A stretch of 64,000 nt of DNA from G963674665 sp964609625 (GCA_964609625.1 CAZSRS010000003.1:62001-126000), one strand, 5' to 3'; positions 38,331 to 47,478 are shown, counted from the stretch's first letter. The notes: generated by a model not told the origin, from the sequence alone. Numbers and translations are program-made.

Positions 38331-39437
38331 ATGGGCAGCGACGTCAGACTCGAGAACGTGACCATGCGCTTCGGCGCCCACACCGCGGTGAAAAACGCCG
38401 ATCTCCACGTCGAGGAGGGAGAGTTCTTCAGCCTCCTGGGTTCCTCGGGCTGCGGCAAGACCACCATCCTGCGCATGATCTCCGGTTTCCTCGAGCCCTG
38501 CGAGGGGCGTATCCTTATCGGCGGCAAGGATATGCGGGGAATCGGCCCACACTACCGTCCCACCGCGCTTATCTTCCAGAACCTGGCCCTGTTTCCGCTA
38601 ATGAGCGTGGCCGAGAACATCGGCTTCGGACTCGCGGTGCGCAAGGTTCCGGCACAGAAGCGGAAACAGCGCGTGCAAGAACTCCTGGAACTCATCGCCA
38701 TGCCCGATGCCGCCAACAAGATGGTCCAGGACCTCTCCGGGGGGCAACGGCAGCGCGTGGCCATCGCCAGAGCCCTGGCCGTGGAGCCGCGGGTGCTGCT
38801 CCTGGACGAACCCCTCTCGGCCCTGGACCTCAAGCTCAGGCAGCACATGCGGCAGGAACTGCGCGCCATCCAACGCCGCACCGGCGTCACCTTCATCTAC
38901 ATCACCCACGACCAGGGCGAGGCCCTGACCATGTCCGACCGCGTCGGAGTCATGTCTCAGGCCGTCATCGAGCAGGTGGCCACGCCCATGGAAATCTACA
39001 ACGCACCGGCCACCGCGTTCGTGGCCACGTTCGTGGGCACCAACAACATGTTTCGGGGCAGGGTCCTTGGCCGCGACAACGGCTTTGCGGTCCTAGAGAC
39101 GCCCATGGGCACCCTGCGGGGGCGCAATCTCCGAAACCTCAAGGAACGCGACGAGGCCTTGTTGTTTGTCCGGCCCGAGGCCATGCACCTGCACCGCAAC
39201 GGGGAGGACCGCAGCGGTCGGGAGCGCAACGTGCTCAGTGGACAACTATCCCACGAGCACTTCGAAGGCCCCTTCCGCACGCTCTTCCTGCGCACCGAGG
39301 GTCCCCAGTCCGGCATCGTGCTGCACATGACCAACGATGGCGCCCCCCATGTCGCCCGTCCGGGCGAGGCCTTGCGGGTGGCCTTCGCCTCTGACCAAGC
39401 CCTGGTCCTGCCCTCGGGAGACGCGCCCCATGCGTGA
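38331..39437 (+). CDS. potA: Polyamine-type ABC transporter ATP-binding protein
   Basis: A 368-residue ATPase. Walker A is LGSSGCGKTT (about 36-45), the Q-loop is FQNLALFPLMSV, the signature is LSGGQRQRVAIARAL, and Walker B is VLLLDEPLSALD with the switch His in THDQGEAL. The C-terminal TOBE domain (about 280-360; LFVRPEAM) is typical of PotA/FbpC-type ATPases. It powers the PotBC permease. It overlaps potB by 8 nt. Confidence 0.93.
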   Translation: MGSDVRLENVTMRFGAHTAVKNADLHVEEGEFFSLLGSSGCGKTTILRMISGFLEPCEGRILIGGKDMRGIGPHYRPTALIFQNLALFPLMSVAENIGFGLAVRKVPAQKRKQRVQELLELIAMPDAANKMVQDLSGGQRQRVAIARALAVEPRVLLLDEPLSALDLKLRQHMRQELRAIQRRTGVTFIYITHDQGEALTMSDRVGVMSQAVIEQVATPMEIYNAPATAFVATFVGTNNMFRGRVLGRDNGFAVLETPMGTLRGRNLRNLKERDEALLFVRPEAMHLHRNGEDRSGRERNVLSGQLSHEHFEGPFRTLFLRTEGPQSGIVLHMTNDGAPHVARPGEALRVAFASDQALVLPSGDAPHA

Positions 39438-40503
39438 GTTCCTGCGGCGCTTCGGCGCCGTGATGACCGCCTACATCTTTTTGTCCACCGTGCTCTGGCT
39501 CCTGGGCATGATCCTCCTGCCCCAGATACTCATGGTGGATTACTCCCTCTGGCACCGGGACGAAGTCGCCCAAGGCGAGGCCATGGCCGACATCGCCGTG
39601 CTGGAAGACACGCTCGACGAACTCGACGCGCGCATCAGGGACCTGACAGCCCAGGCTCGAGAGGCCGGCGAAGACCGCAGGCCCGAGATCGAGGGACGCA
39701 TCGCCGACCTGGAGCAACAGGCCGCGAACATTGAGCAGAGCCTCGAGCCCCTGGACCGGATCATCCGAAATCCGCCAAAAATCTACGGCTTCAAGAACTA
39801 CATCTACCTGCTGACCAACTCCCTGCACCGTTCGGTCTTCCTCAAGACCATCGGCGTCAGCCTGTTCATGACCCTCACGGCCCTGGTCATCTGCTACCCA
39901 GTGGCCTATTACCTGGCCCAAGTCGCCCGAGGGAACAAGGCCGCGGTGATCATCCTGGGCCTGGCCGTTCCATACTGGGTCAACGAAATCCTGCGTACCT
40001 TCGCCTGACTGATGATCCTCTCGGACTACGGCGTGTTCAACTCCCTGCTCGGCGCGTTGGGCGTCGTGGACGCGCCGGTGAACTTCCTGAACAACAACTC
40101 CGGGGTGATCATCGGCATGGCCTACTGCTACGTGCTGTTCATGGTCTTCCCCATCTACAACAGCCTGGACACCCTGGACCACAACCAGATCGAAGCAGCC
40201 AGGGACCTGGGCGCCGGCTGGCCGACCATCCATCGCCGCATCGCCGTGCCCCACGCCAAACCCGGCATCGCAGTGGGCTGCATCATGACCTTCATGCTCG
40301 CCGTGGGCACCTACGCCGTGCCCTCGATCCTCGGCGGCACCAGTTCCCTGTGGTTTACCCAGATCATCTATTCCTGGTTTTTCGACGGCGGCAACTGGAA
40401 CCAGGGCTCGGCCTACGCCTTCACCCTCCTGGTTCTTTGCGTCGGTTTCGTCATGCTCATGCTCAAGTTGTTCAAAGTCAGCCTGGAGGATGTAGCCAAA
40501 TGA
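39430..40503 (+). pseudogene. potB: potB permease gene interrupted by an in-frame TGA
   Basis: The frame encodes a PotB-type permease of 357 codons broken by TGA at 40006-40008, codon 193. Before it the protein reads VPYWVNEILRTFA and after it LMILSDYGVFN; homologs normally have Trp here (RTFAWMIL-like), so TGG to TGA explains it. The two parts are otherwise intact: helices at the start and about 145-190, then the EAA loop EAARDLGAGWPTIHRRIAVPHAKPG. An ATG at 40012 could restart the second part. The first periplasmic loop holds an unusual coiled-coil insert (about residues 45-115). A sequencing error, a real nonsense mutation or UGA readthrough are all possible. Confidence 0.8.
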
Positions 40504-41357
40504 ACTCGCGCTCGGTCTTCCGCCTGTTCATCGGCCTGTACATGGCCCTGTTCATGGCCTACATGCTTCTGCCCCTGGCCCTGATGGGCGCGGCCGCCTT
40601 CAACGCCTCGAGCATCCCCGTGATCGCCCCCTGGAAGGGATTCACCCTGCGCTGGTTCCATGAGCTATTCCAGGACAGGATTCTCTGGCGGGCCGTGCTG
40701 AACAGCTGCATCATCTCCATGGGGGTCATCGTCCTGACCCTGCCCCTGGGGCTGGCCGCCGCCCTGCTCCTGACGCAGATGCGCAGCAGGGCCAGGAACC
40801 TGCTCTATGCGGTCCTGGTCTCGCCCATCCTCACGCCGGGGGTGATCATCGGCATTTCGACCCTCATCTTCTGGCGCGCCCTGAATGTGGAAGGGGGGCT
40901 GCTGCTGACCGTCATCGGCCAGGCCACCTTCATCACCTCCTTCTGCATGCTCCTGTTCATCGCCCGCTTGCAGCGCTTCGACCGCGACCAGGAGGAAGCG
41001 GCCCTGGACCTGAGCGCCACTCCCAGCCAGGTCTTTTTCCGGATCACCCTGCCCTTTCTGCGGCCCACCGTGCTCACCGCCCTGGGCATTTCCTTTCTTC
41101 AGTCCCTGGAAAACTACAACACCACGCTGTTCGTCATCGGCGCGGAAAACACCATGACCATCCGCATCGCCAGCATGGTGCGCCTGGGGCTGACGCCCAA
41201 GATCAACGCCCTGGGCCTTGTGTTCATAGCCGTCACCATTGCCCTGGCCGTGCTCTTTGAACTGAAGCGCCGCGCCGAGAAACAACGCGAGGAGCAGCGC
41301 AGGGCCATGGCCAGGCGCGCTGAGCTTCTGCTCGTGGAACAGGCCCAAACCGTCTGA
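40500..41357 (+). CDS. potC: Polyamine-type ABC transporter permease
   Basis: A 285-residue inner-membrane permease with about six helices. Helix 1 is FIGLYMALFMAYMLLPLALMG, and the EAA loop is EAALDLSATPSQVFFRITLPFLRP (about 165-190). It forms the channel with PotB. ATG 40500 overlaps the potB stop (ATGA). The C-terminus is a charged, Arg/Glu-rich helix (LKRRAEKQREEQRRAMARRAE), longer than in E. coli PotC. It is intact, in contrast to potB. Confidence 0.93.
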   Translation: MNSRSVFRLFIGLYMALFMAYMLLPLALMGAAAFNASSIPVIAPWKGFTLRWFHELFQDRILWRAVLNSCIISMGVIVLTLPLGLAAALLLTQMRSRARNLLYAVLVSPILTPGVIIGISTLIFWRALNVEGGLLLTVIGQATFITSFCMLLFIARLQRFDRDQEEAALDLSATPSQVFFRITLPFLRPTVLTALGISFLQSLENYNTTLFVIGAENTMTIRIASMVRLGLTPKINALGLVFIAVTIALAVLFELKRRAEKQREEQRRAMARRAELLLVEQAQTV

Positions 41358-41376
41358 AACACCCCCGAGCCCAGAC

Positions 41377-42177
41377 ATGCCTCCAGTGATCCTCTGTCTT
41401 GTGGACGGACTGCGCCCCGACGCCCTGAGCGCCGCCGTCAGCCCCAACATCCTCGCATTGGCCGCGCGCGGTGCCGCGACCCTTCAGGCCCGGACCGTGA
41501 CCCCGCCCATCACCCTGCCGGTGCACTTCTCCATTTTCACCTCCCAGACGCCCGTGAATCACGGCGTGCTGACCAACGCCGGACGTCCAGGGCCGTCGCC
41601 GTCAACAGTCGGCCTGTTGGACTGGGCAGCCTGGCACGGCCGGGCCTGCGCGCTCTTCCATAACTGGGAGCCCCTGCGGGAACTTTCCGCTCCCGGCAGC
41701 CTGCGCCGCGCCGTGTTCCTGAACAGCGCACTCAGGGAGCACGGGGATACGGAAGTGGTCGCGGAATGCATGCGCCACCTGCCTCAGGAACCTCTGGACC
41801 TGGTCTTCGTCTATCTGGGGCGCCTGGACGAAGTCGCCCATGTCCACGGCTTCCTGTCCACCCCCTATTTCGAGGCCCTGGCCCAGGCCGATGAAGCTGT
41901 TGGGCAACTGCTCGCCGGCCTGAAGGGAATCGGCCCGGAAGAACGCGTCATCGCCTTACTCAGCGACCACGGCGGCGAGGGGTGCGACCACGACCGCCCC
42001 CTGCCCGAAGTCATGACCGTGCCCTGGATGATCGCCGGACCGGGCATCAAACAGGGGTGGAGCATCCAGTCGCCGGTCAGCGTCCTGGACACGGCGCCCA
42101 CCCTGGCCCGAGTCCTGGGCCTGCCGTTGGCCGCTCCATGGCGGGGGCACGTGCTGGAGGAAATATTCGAACCCTGA
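41377..42177 (+). CDS. Alkaline phosphatase superfamily hydrolase (type I phosphodiesterase-like)
   Basis: A 266-residue soluble protein of the phosphodiesterase/nucleotide pyrophosphatase branch. LCLVDGLRPD (first metal Asp), TPPITLPVHFSIFTS (nucleophile Thr/Ser region), YLGRLDEVAHVHG (Asp and His ligands) and LLSDHGGEGCDHDR (Asp-His ligands) make a complete site. The C-terminal VSVLDTAPTLARVLG is also typical. It has no signal peptide, so it is cytoplasmic. It lies 19 nt after potC and is probably cotranscribed. The substrate is unknown: a phosphodiester, phosphonate or sulfate ester taken up by the transporter, or an unrelated nucleotide. Confidence 0.8.
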   Translation: MPPVILCLVDGLRPDALSAAVSPNILALAARGAATLQARTVTPPITLPVHFSIFTSQTPVNHGVLTNAGRPGPSPSTVGLLDWAAWHGRACALFHNWEPLRELSAPGSLRRAVFLNSALREHGDTEVVAECMRHLPQEPLDLVFVYLGRLDEVAHVHGFLSTPYFEALAQADEAVGQLLAGLKGIGPEERVIALLSDHGGEGCDHDRPLPEVMTVPWMIAGPGIKQGWSIQSPVSVLDTAPTLARVLGLPLAAPWRGHVLEEIFEP

Positions 42178-42540
42178 GCCACCATGAGCTGCGGGATACC
42201 CGGATGCATGAAACAGGTTCTTGCAGTCAGTAAATCGTGTTTAATAGTCAACTACCTGAATTCACAGAGCGAACGTTTTGTTTCTTGGTCAATCTCGCCA
42301 ACCAGCGCGGGAAACACGCCCAACAATATCCCGTACCCCAAGATTTCGACTGTAGGGGCGGCTCGCGAGCCGCCCTTCCGCTTCTCATTGGATACCCTGG
42401 AGATGCTCCCGGGTGGTTGCCATAATGAGGATTGTCGCGCATCATGGCGCACCTCTGTTCACAAAATGCAGACAACCCCCGAAAACCATCCGCTCAGGCA
42501 CGACAATGACCAGCCACCATCACGAACTCCAGGAGCCCAT
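42178..42540. other. Intergenic region with palindromic repeat, 363 bp
   Basis: A gene-free spacer between the phosphohydrolase and the ketosynthase-like gene. It is less GC-rich than its flanks and contains the palindrome at 42356-42375. It separates the pot operon from the second half of the lipid cluster and must hold a promoter for the latter. It may be a remnant of an insertion event. Confidence 0.5.
42356..42375. repeat. Perfect 20-bp palindrome, REP-like element
   Basis: GGGCGGCTCG is followed directly by its reverse complement CGAGCCGCCC. It is flanked by TGTAG on the left. Such short GC-rich palindromes following TGTAGGG are often dispersed intergenic repeats, but a second copy is not seen in this window. 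Confidence 0.6.
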
Positions 42541-43305
42541 ATGCGCGCGGTGATCACCGGCGTGGGTTGGGCCGGACCGTACGGCTTGGGCTGCCCTCCC
42601 TTGCCCGTTGCCGGAGCGCATTCCGCCCCCTGGCCCCTGAGCCCCGGCCCCTTGCCCGAGATTCGCCGTTCCGACGTACAAGACAAACCGGACAAGACCT
42701 TCGGCCGCCTGGACTCCTTCTGCCGTCTGGGGCTGGGCGCTTGCGCCCAGGCCCTGCGCGACGCCGACCTGCATCCGGATGACGCCGCCCGCCCCCTTGT
42801 GCCGGGCATGGGCATGATCCTGGCCACATTCCACGGCTGCCTGCACACTGACCAGGCCTTCATCCAGACCCTGCCGCCCCTGGCCAAGGCCCCGAGCCCC
42901 ATGCTCTTCGCCTACACCCTGCCCAACATCCTGCTGGGCGAGGCTGCCCTGCGCTTCGACCTGCGCGGCCCGGCCCTGACCCTGCAAGCGCCCGTTGCGA
43001 CTTCAACAGGCATCGGCGAAGAATCGAGCACCGCCCCGGACCACGCCCTGACCAGTGCCATGAACGTGAGCCTGGACATGCTGGCCGGCGACGAGGCTCC
43101 GGCCATCCTCGTGGGCTTCTGCGACCTCGGCCCCCTGAAACCGGCTCTGGACGCGGTCAGGGGCGCCCTGTTCCTGGTGCTTGAAAAGACAGCACCCCCT
43201 GCGTATCCTGAACGCGGTGTCTGCGAACGGCACGTCGACGGAGCCCTGTCCGTAAACCCGGCAGGACCCGGCACGCTGCCACCCATGCTTTTTCACGCGG
43301 GATAG
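42541..43305 (+). CDS. Ketosynthase N-terminal-like protein lacking the active Cys
   Basis: A 254-residue protein resembling the N-terminal half of beta-ketoacyl synthases (beta-ketoacyl-synthase-like family of aryl-polyene clusters). It has MRAVITGVGWAGPYGLG at the start, GMGMILATFHG and FAYTLPNILLGEAALRFDLRGPALTLQAP, then VATSTG where the catalytic Cys should be. The C-terminal half with the His residues is missing. It could serve as a chain-length-like partner of a real ketosynthase. ATG 42541 follows AGGAG by five bases; the open frame extends much further upstream without support. Confidence 0.65.
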   Translation: MRAVITGVGWAGPYGLGCPPLPVAGAHSAPWPLSPGPLPEIRRSDVQDKPDKTFGRLDSFCRLGLGACAQALRDADLHPDDAARPLVPGMGMILATFHGCLHTDQAFIQTLPPLAKAPSPMLFAYTLPNILLGEAALRFDLRGPALTLQAPVATSTGIGEESSTAPDHALTSAMNVSLDMLAGDEAPAILVGFCDLGPLKPALDAVRGALFLVLEKTAPPAYPERGVCERHVDGALSVNPAGPGTLPPMLFHAG

Positions 43306-43356
43306 GGCGGGCGCCCCGATGTTCCGCCACTCCCCCTGGAGCCTTGCCATCCGATC

Positions 43357-44628
43357 ATGAGATTCCACCTCGTCTACCCGGCCTGGCGCAAACTGGAGCG
43401 CCAGACAGAGTTCCACCTCCCGCCCCATGGGCCGGTGGTCTTTGCCGCGGCCGTGCCCGGGCACGTGGATCTGTTCTTCACCGACGAAAACCGCGAACCC
43501 CTGGATTTCGACGCGCCGGCCGACCTCGTTGGCCTGAGCGTGATGCTCACCTGCCAGCTGCCCAGGGCCTATGCCATCGCCGACCGTTTCCGCACCCAGG
43601 GGGTGCCCGTGATCTTCGGCGGCATCGCCACGCAGCTGCACGCCGAAGAGGTGGCGCGACACGCCGACGCCGTATTCCTGGGCGAAGTGGAGGGGCGCTT
43701 TCACCAAGTCATCGCGGATTTCGAGGCCGGCCGCCTGCAAAAAGTCTACGACTATCTGCGCAATCCGCCGGACATCGCCCTGGTGGGCGCGGCGCGCAGG
43801 GATATCCTCAAGCGCGAGCTCTACAACTATCGCGGCGTGCAGATGGTGGACCTGGTCCATGCCTCACGCGGCTGCCGCTTCAACTGCTTTCCCTGCTGCG
43901 TGGGGTATCTGGGGGGCAAGGTGCACCGCCCCCGCCCCATTGATGCCGTCATCGCCGAGATGGAGGCCATCCCCAACAACCGGCTGTTCCTGGTGGACAA
44001 CTCCCTGGCCCAGAACCGGGAGTGGCTCAAGGACCTGTTCACGGCCATGATCCCTCTGAAGAAGAAATGGGTCTCGCACCCCATCAAGTACGACGACGAG
44101 CTGCTGGACCTGGCGGCCCGGGCCGGCTGCTGGTACGTGTACCAGGCCGTGTTCGACACCTCGGACGTGATCCGCGAACGCATCGCCCGGCTCAAGGCCC
44201 ACGGCATCGGCATCGAGGGCACCATCCTCCTGGGCACGGACGAGCAGGACGAGGCCATGATCAAGCGGCTGGTGGACTTCCTCCTGGAGCACGAGCTGGA
44301 CATCGCCGAGTTCACCATCCTCACGCCCTTTCCCCACTCCCCGATCCGCGCCAAGCTGGAGGCCGAGGGCCGTATCCTGAGCAACGACTGGAGCCGCTAC
44401 ACCTGCGATCAGGTGGTGTTCCAACCCAAGAACATGAGCCCGGACAAGCTGCGCCAACTCTTTCATTACGCCTGGGACACCTTCTACACCGACTCGGGCC
44501 AGACCCTGCGCATGGCCGAGCTGTTCCGAAAGGTGGTGCTGCGCGAGATGCAGGACGGCACCTACCGCCGCTTCGACCCCCGCCGCGAGCGCCGCTTCGA
44601 AAGCACGATGGGGGCTGCCGCGCCGTGA
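43357..44628 (+). CDS. B12-binding-domain radical SAM enzyme 1
   Basis: A 423-residue protein. The N-terminal half (about 1-140) resembles a cobalamin-binding Rossmann domain (VGLSVMLTCQLPRAYAIAD, FGGIATQLHAEEVARHADAVFLGEVEG) without the DxHxxG loop. The radical SAM core follows with CRFNCFPC (C at about 174, 178 and 181) and the EGTILLGTDEQDEA strand. Members methylate, ring-contract or couple carbons on lipids, tetrapyrroles and antibiotics. ATG 43357 is the start. The gene ends in a GTGA overlap with the next. Its own substrate is unknown, but the cluster points to a lipid-linked one. Confidence 0.85.
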   Translation: MRFHLVYPAWRKLERQTEFHLPPHGPVVFAAAVPGHVDLFFTDENREPLDFDAPADLVGLSVMLTCQLPRAYAIADRFRTQGVPVIFGGIATQLHAEEVARHADAVFLGEVEGRFHQVIADFEAGRLQKVYDYLRNPPDIALVGAARRDILKRELYNYRGVQMVDLVHASRGCRFNCFPCCVGYLGGKVHRPRPIDAVIAEMEAIPNNRLFLVDNSLAQNREWLKDLFTAMIPLKKKWVSHPIKYDDELLDLAARAGCWYVYQAVFDTSDVIRERIARLKAHGIGIEGTILLGTDEQDEAMIKRLVDFLLEHELDIAEFTILTPFPHSPIRAKLEAEGRILSNDWSRYTCDQVVFQPKNMSPDKLRQLFHYAWDTFYTDSGQTLRMAELFRKVVLREMQDGTYRRFDPRRERRFESTMGAAAP

Positions 44629-46022
44629 GCAAGGTCTTCCTGCTGAACTGCAACACCACCATCGAGCCCTACCCGGTCTACCCCCTGGGCATGTCCCTGG
44701 TGGCCGCGGCCTTGGAGCAGGCCGGGCACCAGGTGCGGCAGTTCGACCTCCTGGCCACCCGGCAAGACCCCGCCGCCCTGGACCAGGCGATCCGGCGCTT
44801 CCAACCCCAGGTGCTGGGCCTGTCCCTGCGCAACATCGACAACGTGGATTCCCAGGCCGAGGGTGATCACTGGTACCTGGGGCAAGTCAAGAGCCTCATG
44901 CCCCTGCTGCGCCTGGCGGCGCCCGGGGCGACCGTTGTACTGGGCGGGCCGGCCTTTTCCATCATGCCCGAGGTTATTCTCGACTTCCTGCACGCGGACC
45001 ATGGCGTCGTGGGCAGCGGAGAGACCGCCCTGCCCCGGCTCGTCGCCGCCTTGGAAACCGGCGAGCGCCCCCCCAGGCTTGTGCGCGCGACCCCACAGGT
45101 GCACTCCGATGGCGCCTGGCCAAGACCGGCCGTGGTCCCGGAGATCATGGCCCACTACCTGCGCGAGAGCGGCCTGGCCAATCTCCAGACCAGGCGCGGC
45201 TGCCCCTTCCGCTGCTGCTACTGCACCTACCCCCTGTTGGAGGGGCGCTCCCTGGTGTTCCGCGATCCAAAGGAGGTGGCCGAGGACGTGGCCTGGCTGC
45301 ACCGGGAGCACGGCGTGACCGAGTTGTTCTTCACGGACTCGGTGTTCAACGACCCTGGGGGGCGCTATCTGGAGATCGCCGAATCCCTGCTCCGCCTAAC
45401 CCTGCCCGTGCGGTGGGCCGCGTTCTTCCGCCCCCAGCATATTGGCGTGGAGGAAGCCCGACTGCTCAAGCGCTCCGGCTGCATGGCCGTGGAGCTGGGC
45501 ACGGACGCGGCCTGCGACGCCACCCTGGCCGGCCTGGACAAGGGCTTCGACTTCGCCCAGGTCCTGCGCTGCAACGAGGCCCTGCGGGCGGCCGAGCTGC
45601 CTGCCGCGCATTTTGTGATCTTCGGTGGTCCCAACGAGACTATGCAGACTCTGGAGCTGGGGCTGGAGAACCTGCGCAGCCTGGGCAACGCCCCTGTCTT
45701 TGCCTTCTCCGGCATCCGCATCCTGCCCGGCACGCCCCTGCACTTTCGCGCCGTGCAAGAAGGCGTGCTCCAGGCCGACGCCTCCTTGCTCAGACCGGTG
45801 TACTACTTTTCGCCCCAGGTGGACCCCGAGGCGCTCAACGCCCGACTGACCCAGGCCTTTGCCGGGGAGCGTCTGCGCTTCTTTCCGCCGCGCGAAGGCC
45901 AGTTGCGCCTGGACGTGATGCGGCGCTTCGGCTTCCGCGGCCTGCTCTGGGACAGGCTCCCGCAACAGCCGGTTCGGGCTCCGGACACCGGGCCCAAGCC
46001 GAAAACACGGGACCGGGTGTGA
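44625..46022 (+). CDS. B12-binding-domain radical SAM enzyme 2
   Basis: A 465-residue protein started by GTG 44625, overlapping the previous stop. The N-terminal B12-binding-like domain (about 1-150) has YPVYPLGMSLVAAALEQAG and VVLGGPAFSIMPEVILDFLHADHGVVGSGE. The radical SAM cluster motif is CPFRCCYC (about 192-199) after QTRRG. The later strands LVFRDPKEVAEDVAWL and ELFFTDSVFND are typical of the group. It differs from its neighbours enough that the three are unlikely to be simple recent copies. It probably acts in series with them. Confidence 0.85.
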   Translation: MSKVFLLNCNTTIEPYPVYPLGMSLVAAALEQAGHQVRQFDLLATRQDPAALDQAIRRFQPQVLGLSLRNIDNVDSQAEGDHWYLGQVKSLMPLLRLAAPGATVVLGGPAFSIMPEVILDFLHADHGVVGSGETALPRLVAALETGERPPRLVRATPQVHSDGAWPRPAVVPEIMAHYLRESGLANLQTRRGCPFRCCYCTYPLLEGRSLVFRDPKEVAEDVAWLHREHGVTELFFTDSVFNDPGGRYLEIAESLLRLTLPVRWAAFFRPQHIGVEEARLLKRSGCMAVELGTDAACDATLAGLDKGFDFAQVLRCNEALRAAELPAAHFVIFGGPNETMQTLELGLENLRSLGNAPVFAFSGIRILPGTPLHFRAVQEGVLQADASLLRPVYYFSPQVDPEALNARLTQAFAGERLRFFPPREGQLRLDVMRRFGFRGLLWDRLPQQPVRAPDTGPKPKTRDRV

Positions 46023-46023
46023 G

Positions 46024-47478
46024 ATGACCAGACCCGATCCCAGATCCATCCTCCTGGTTCACCCCCTGGGGCGTAGACAGGGCGACGCCGGCCGAGACAT
46101 CTCCAGGCTGGCCAACGTCATGCCGCCCCTTGGTCTGGCCGGCATCGCCGCGTATTTGCAGATGCGCGGCTTCCGCGTCCACATTATCGATTGCTACGCC
46201 CGGCCGGACTCGGACCAGGCCATCCTCGATTACCTGCGGCAGGAGCGGCCGGCCTGGGTGGGCTTCAGTTGCACCACGGCCACCTTCCTGGACGGCGTAC
46301 GTTTGGCCGATCTGGCCAGGCAGGCCCTGCCCGGCGTGCGCCGCGTGTTCGGCGGTGTGCACGTCTCCTCGCAGCAGGAGCGTTGCATTGAGCAATTCCC
46401 GGAGCTGGATTTCGCCGTGGTGGGCGAGGGCGAGGCTGCCCTGGCCGAACTCATGGAATCCGGCGGCACCTTGGACGCTGTCAAGGACATCCCCGGCGTC
46501 GTGTATCGCGATGCCTCGGGACAGGTACTGTTCACCGGTCGCCGCACCAGGCTGCTCGACCTGGACTCCCTGCCCTTCCCGGCCTATGAGAAACTCGACG
46601 GCTTTCCCCGGCGCTACACCCTGCCCATCTTCAACTATCCCAAGGCGCCGGGCGCCACCTGCACCTCCAGCAGGGGCTGCCCCTATGCGTGCAGCTACTG
46701 CGACCGCAGCGTGTTCCAGCGCAGCTACCGCTTCAACTCGCCGGAATACCTCCATGACCACATGCGGTTGCTGCGTTCGCGTTTCGGCGTGCGCCACGTG
46801 AACTTCTACGACGACCAGTTCACCTTCCACCGCCAACGGGTGGAGCGCTTCTGCGAACTGCTGCTCGTCAAGCCCCTGCACATGACCTTCAACTGCGCGG
46901 TGCGCGCGAACCATGTGGACCTGGAGCTGCTCAAACTGCTCAAGCGCGCCGGCTGCTGGATGGTCAGCCTGGGCATCGAGAGCGGCGACCAGGCCTTGTT
47001 GCATCGCCATGGCCGGAGCCTGGACGTGGAAGCCCTGGCCGACACCGTGGGCATGATCCATAGCGCCGGCCTGCGCGCCAAGGGGCTGCTCATGCTCGGC
47101 CTGCCCGGCGAGACTCTGGAGAGCATCCGAAAGACCCGCGATTACGCCCTGGCCCTGCGACTGGACGACGTGAACCTGGCCAAGTTCACCCCCTTTCCCG
47201 GCGCGCCCCTCTATGCCGACATCCGCGAATTCGGCAGCTTCGAGGAGCAATGGGAGCGCATGGATTGCATGCACTTCCTCTTCGTGCCCCACGGCCTGGA
47301 CCGGGAGACCATGGAGCGGGAGTTCGTGGAGTTCTACAAGCGCTACTACACCAGCCCGCGCGCCCTGTGGGACAAGGTCCGCATGCTCTGGTGCTCCCCG
47401 GACAGCTGGCGCAGGTTTATGCTGCATCTGGGCGACTTTTTGCGCTTCGCGCGCAGTGGAGAACGCTATGCCGGCTGA
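46024..47478 (+). CDS. B12-binding-domain radical SAM enzyme 3 (BchE-like)
   Basis: A 484-residue protein. The B12-binding domain (about 1-170) has LANVMPPLGLAGIAAYLQMRG and RRVFGGVHVSSQQERC, and the core has TSSRGCPYACSYCDRS with cysteines CPYACSYC. Later HVNFYDDQFTFHRQR, LGIESGDQALL and KGLLMLGLPGETLES fit the classic BchE/radical methyltransferase set. The gene starts two bases after the previous stop and overlaps the glycosyltransferase-acyltransferase gene by 11 nt, so the three enzymes and the fusion protein are one transcript. Confidence 0.88.
   Translation: MTRPDPRSILLVHPLGRRQGDAGRDISRLANVMPPLGLAGIAAYLQMRGFRVHIIDCYARPDSDQAILDYLRQERPAWVGFSCTTATFLDGVRLADLARQALPGVRRVFGGVHVSSQQERCIEQFPELDFAVVGEGEAALAELMESGGTLDAVKDIPGVVYRDASGQVLFTGRRTRLLDLDSLPFPAYEKLDGFPRRYTLPIFNYPKAPGATCTSSRGCPYACSYCDRSVFQRSYRFNSPEYLHDHMRLLRSRFGVRHVNFYDDQFTFHRQRVERFCELLLVKPLHMTFNCAVRANHVDLELLKLLKRAGCWMVSLGIESGDQALLHRHGRSLDVEALADTVGMIHSAGLRAKGLLMLGLPGETLESIRKTRDYALALRLDDVNLAKFTPFPGAPLYADIREFGSFEEQWERMDCMHFLFVPHGLDRETMEREFVEFYKRYYTSPRALWDKVRMLWCSPDSWRRFMLHLGDFLRFARSGERYAG

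Noticed and set aside
39997..40017. TGA in potB as a selenocysteine codon
   Set aside because: The family has Trp at this site and no Cys-containing homolog is known to me; no SECIS-like stem-loop is evident just downstream.
42184..42540. N-terminal extension of the ketosynthase-like protein
   Set aside because: The extension has no domain, different base composition and crosses the palindrome; ATG 42541 has a good ribosome site and the family start.
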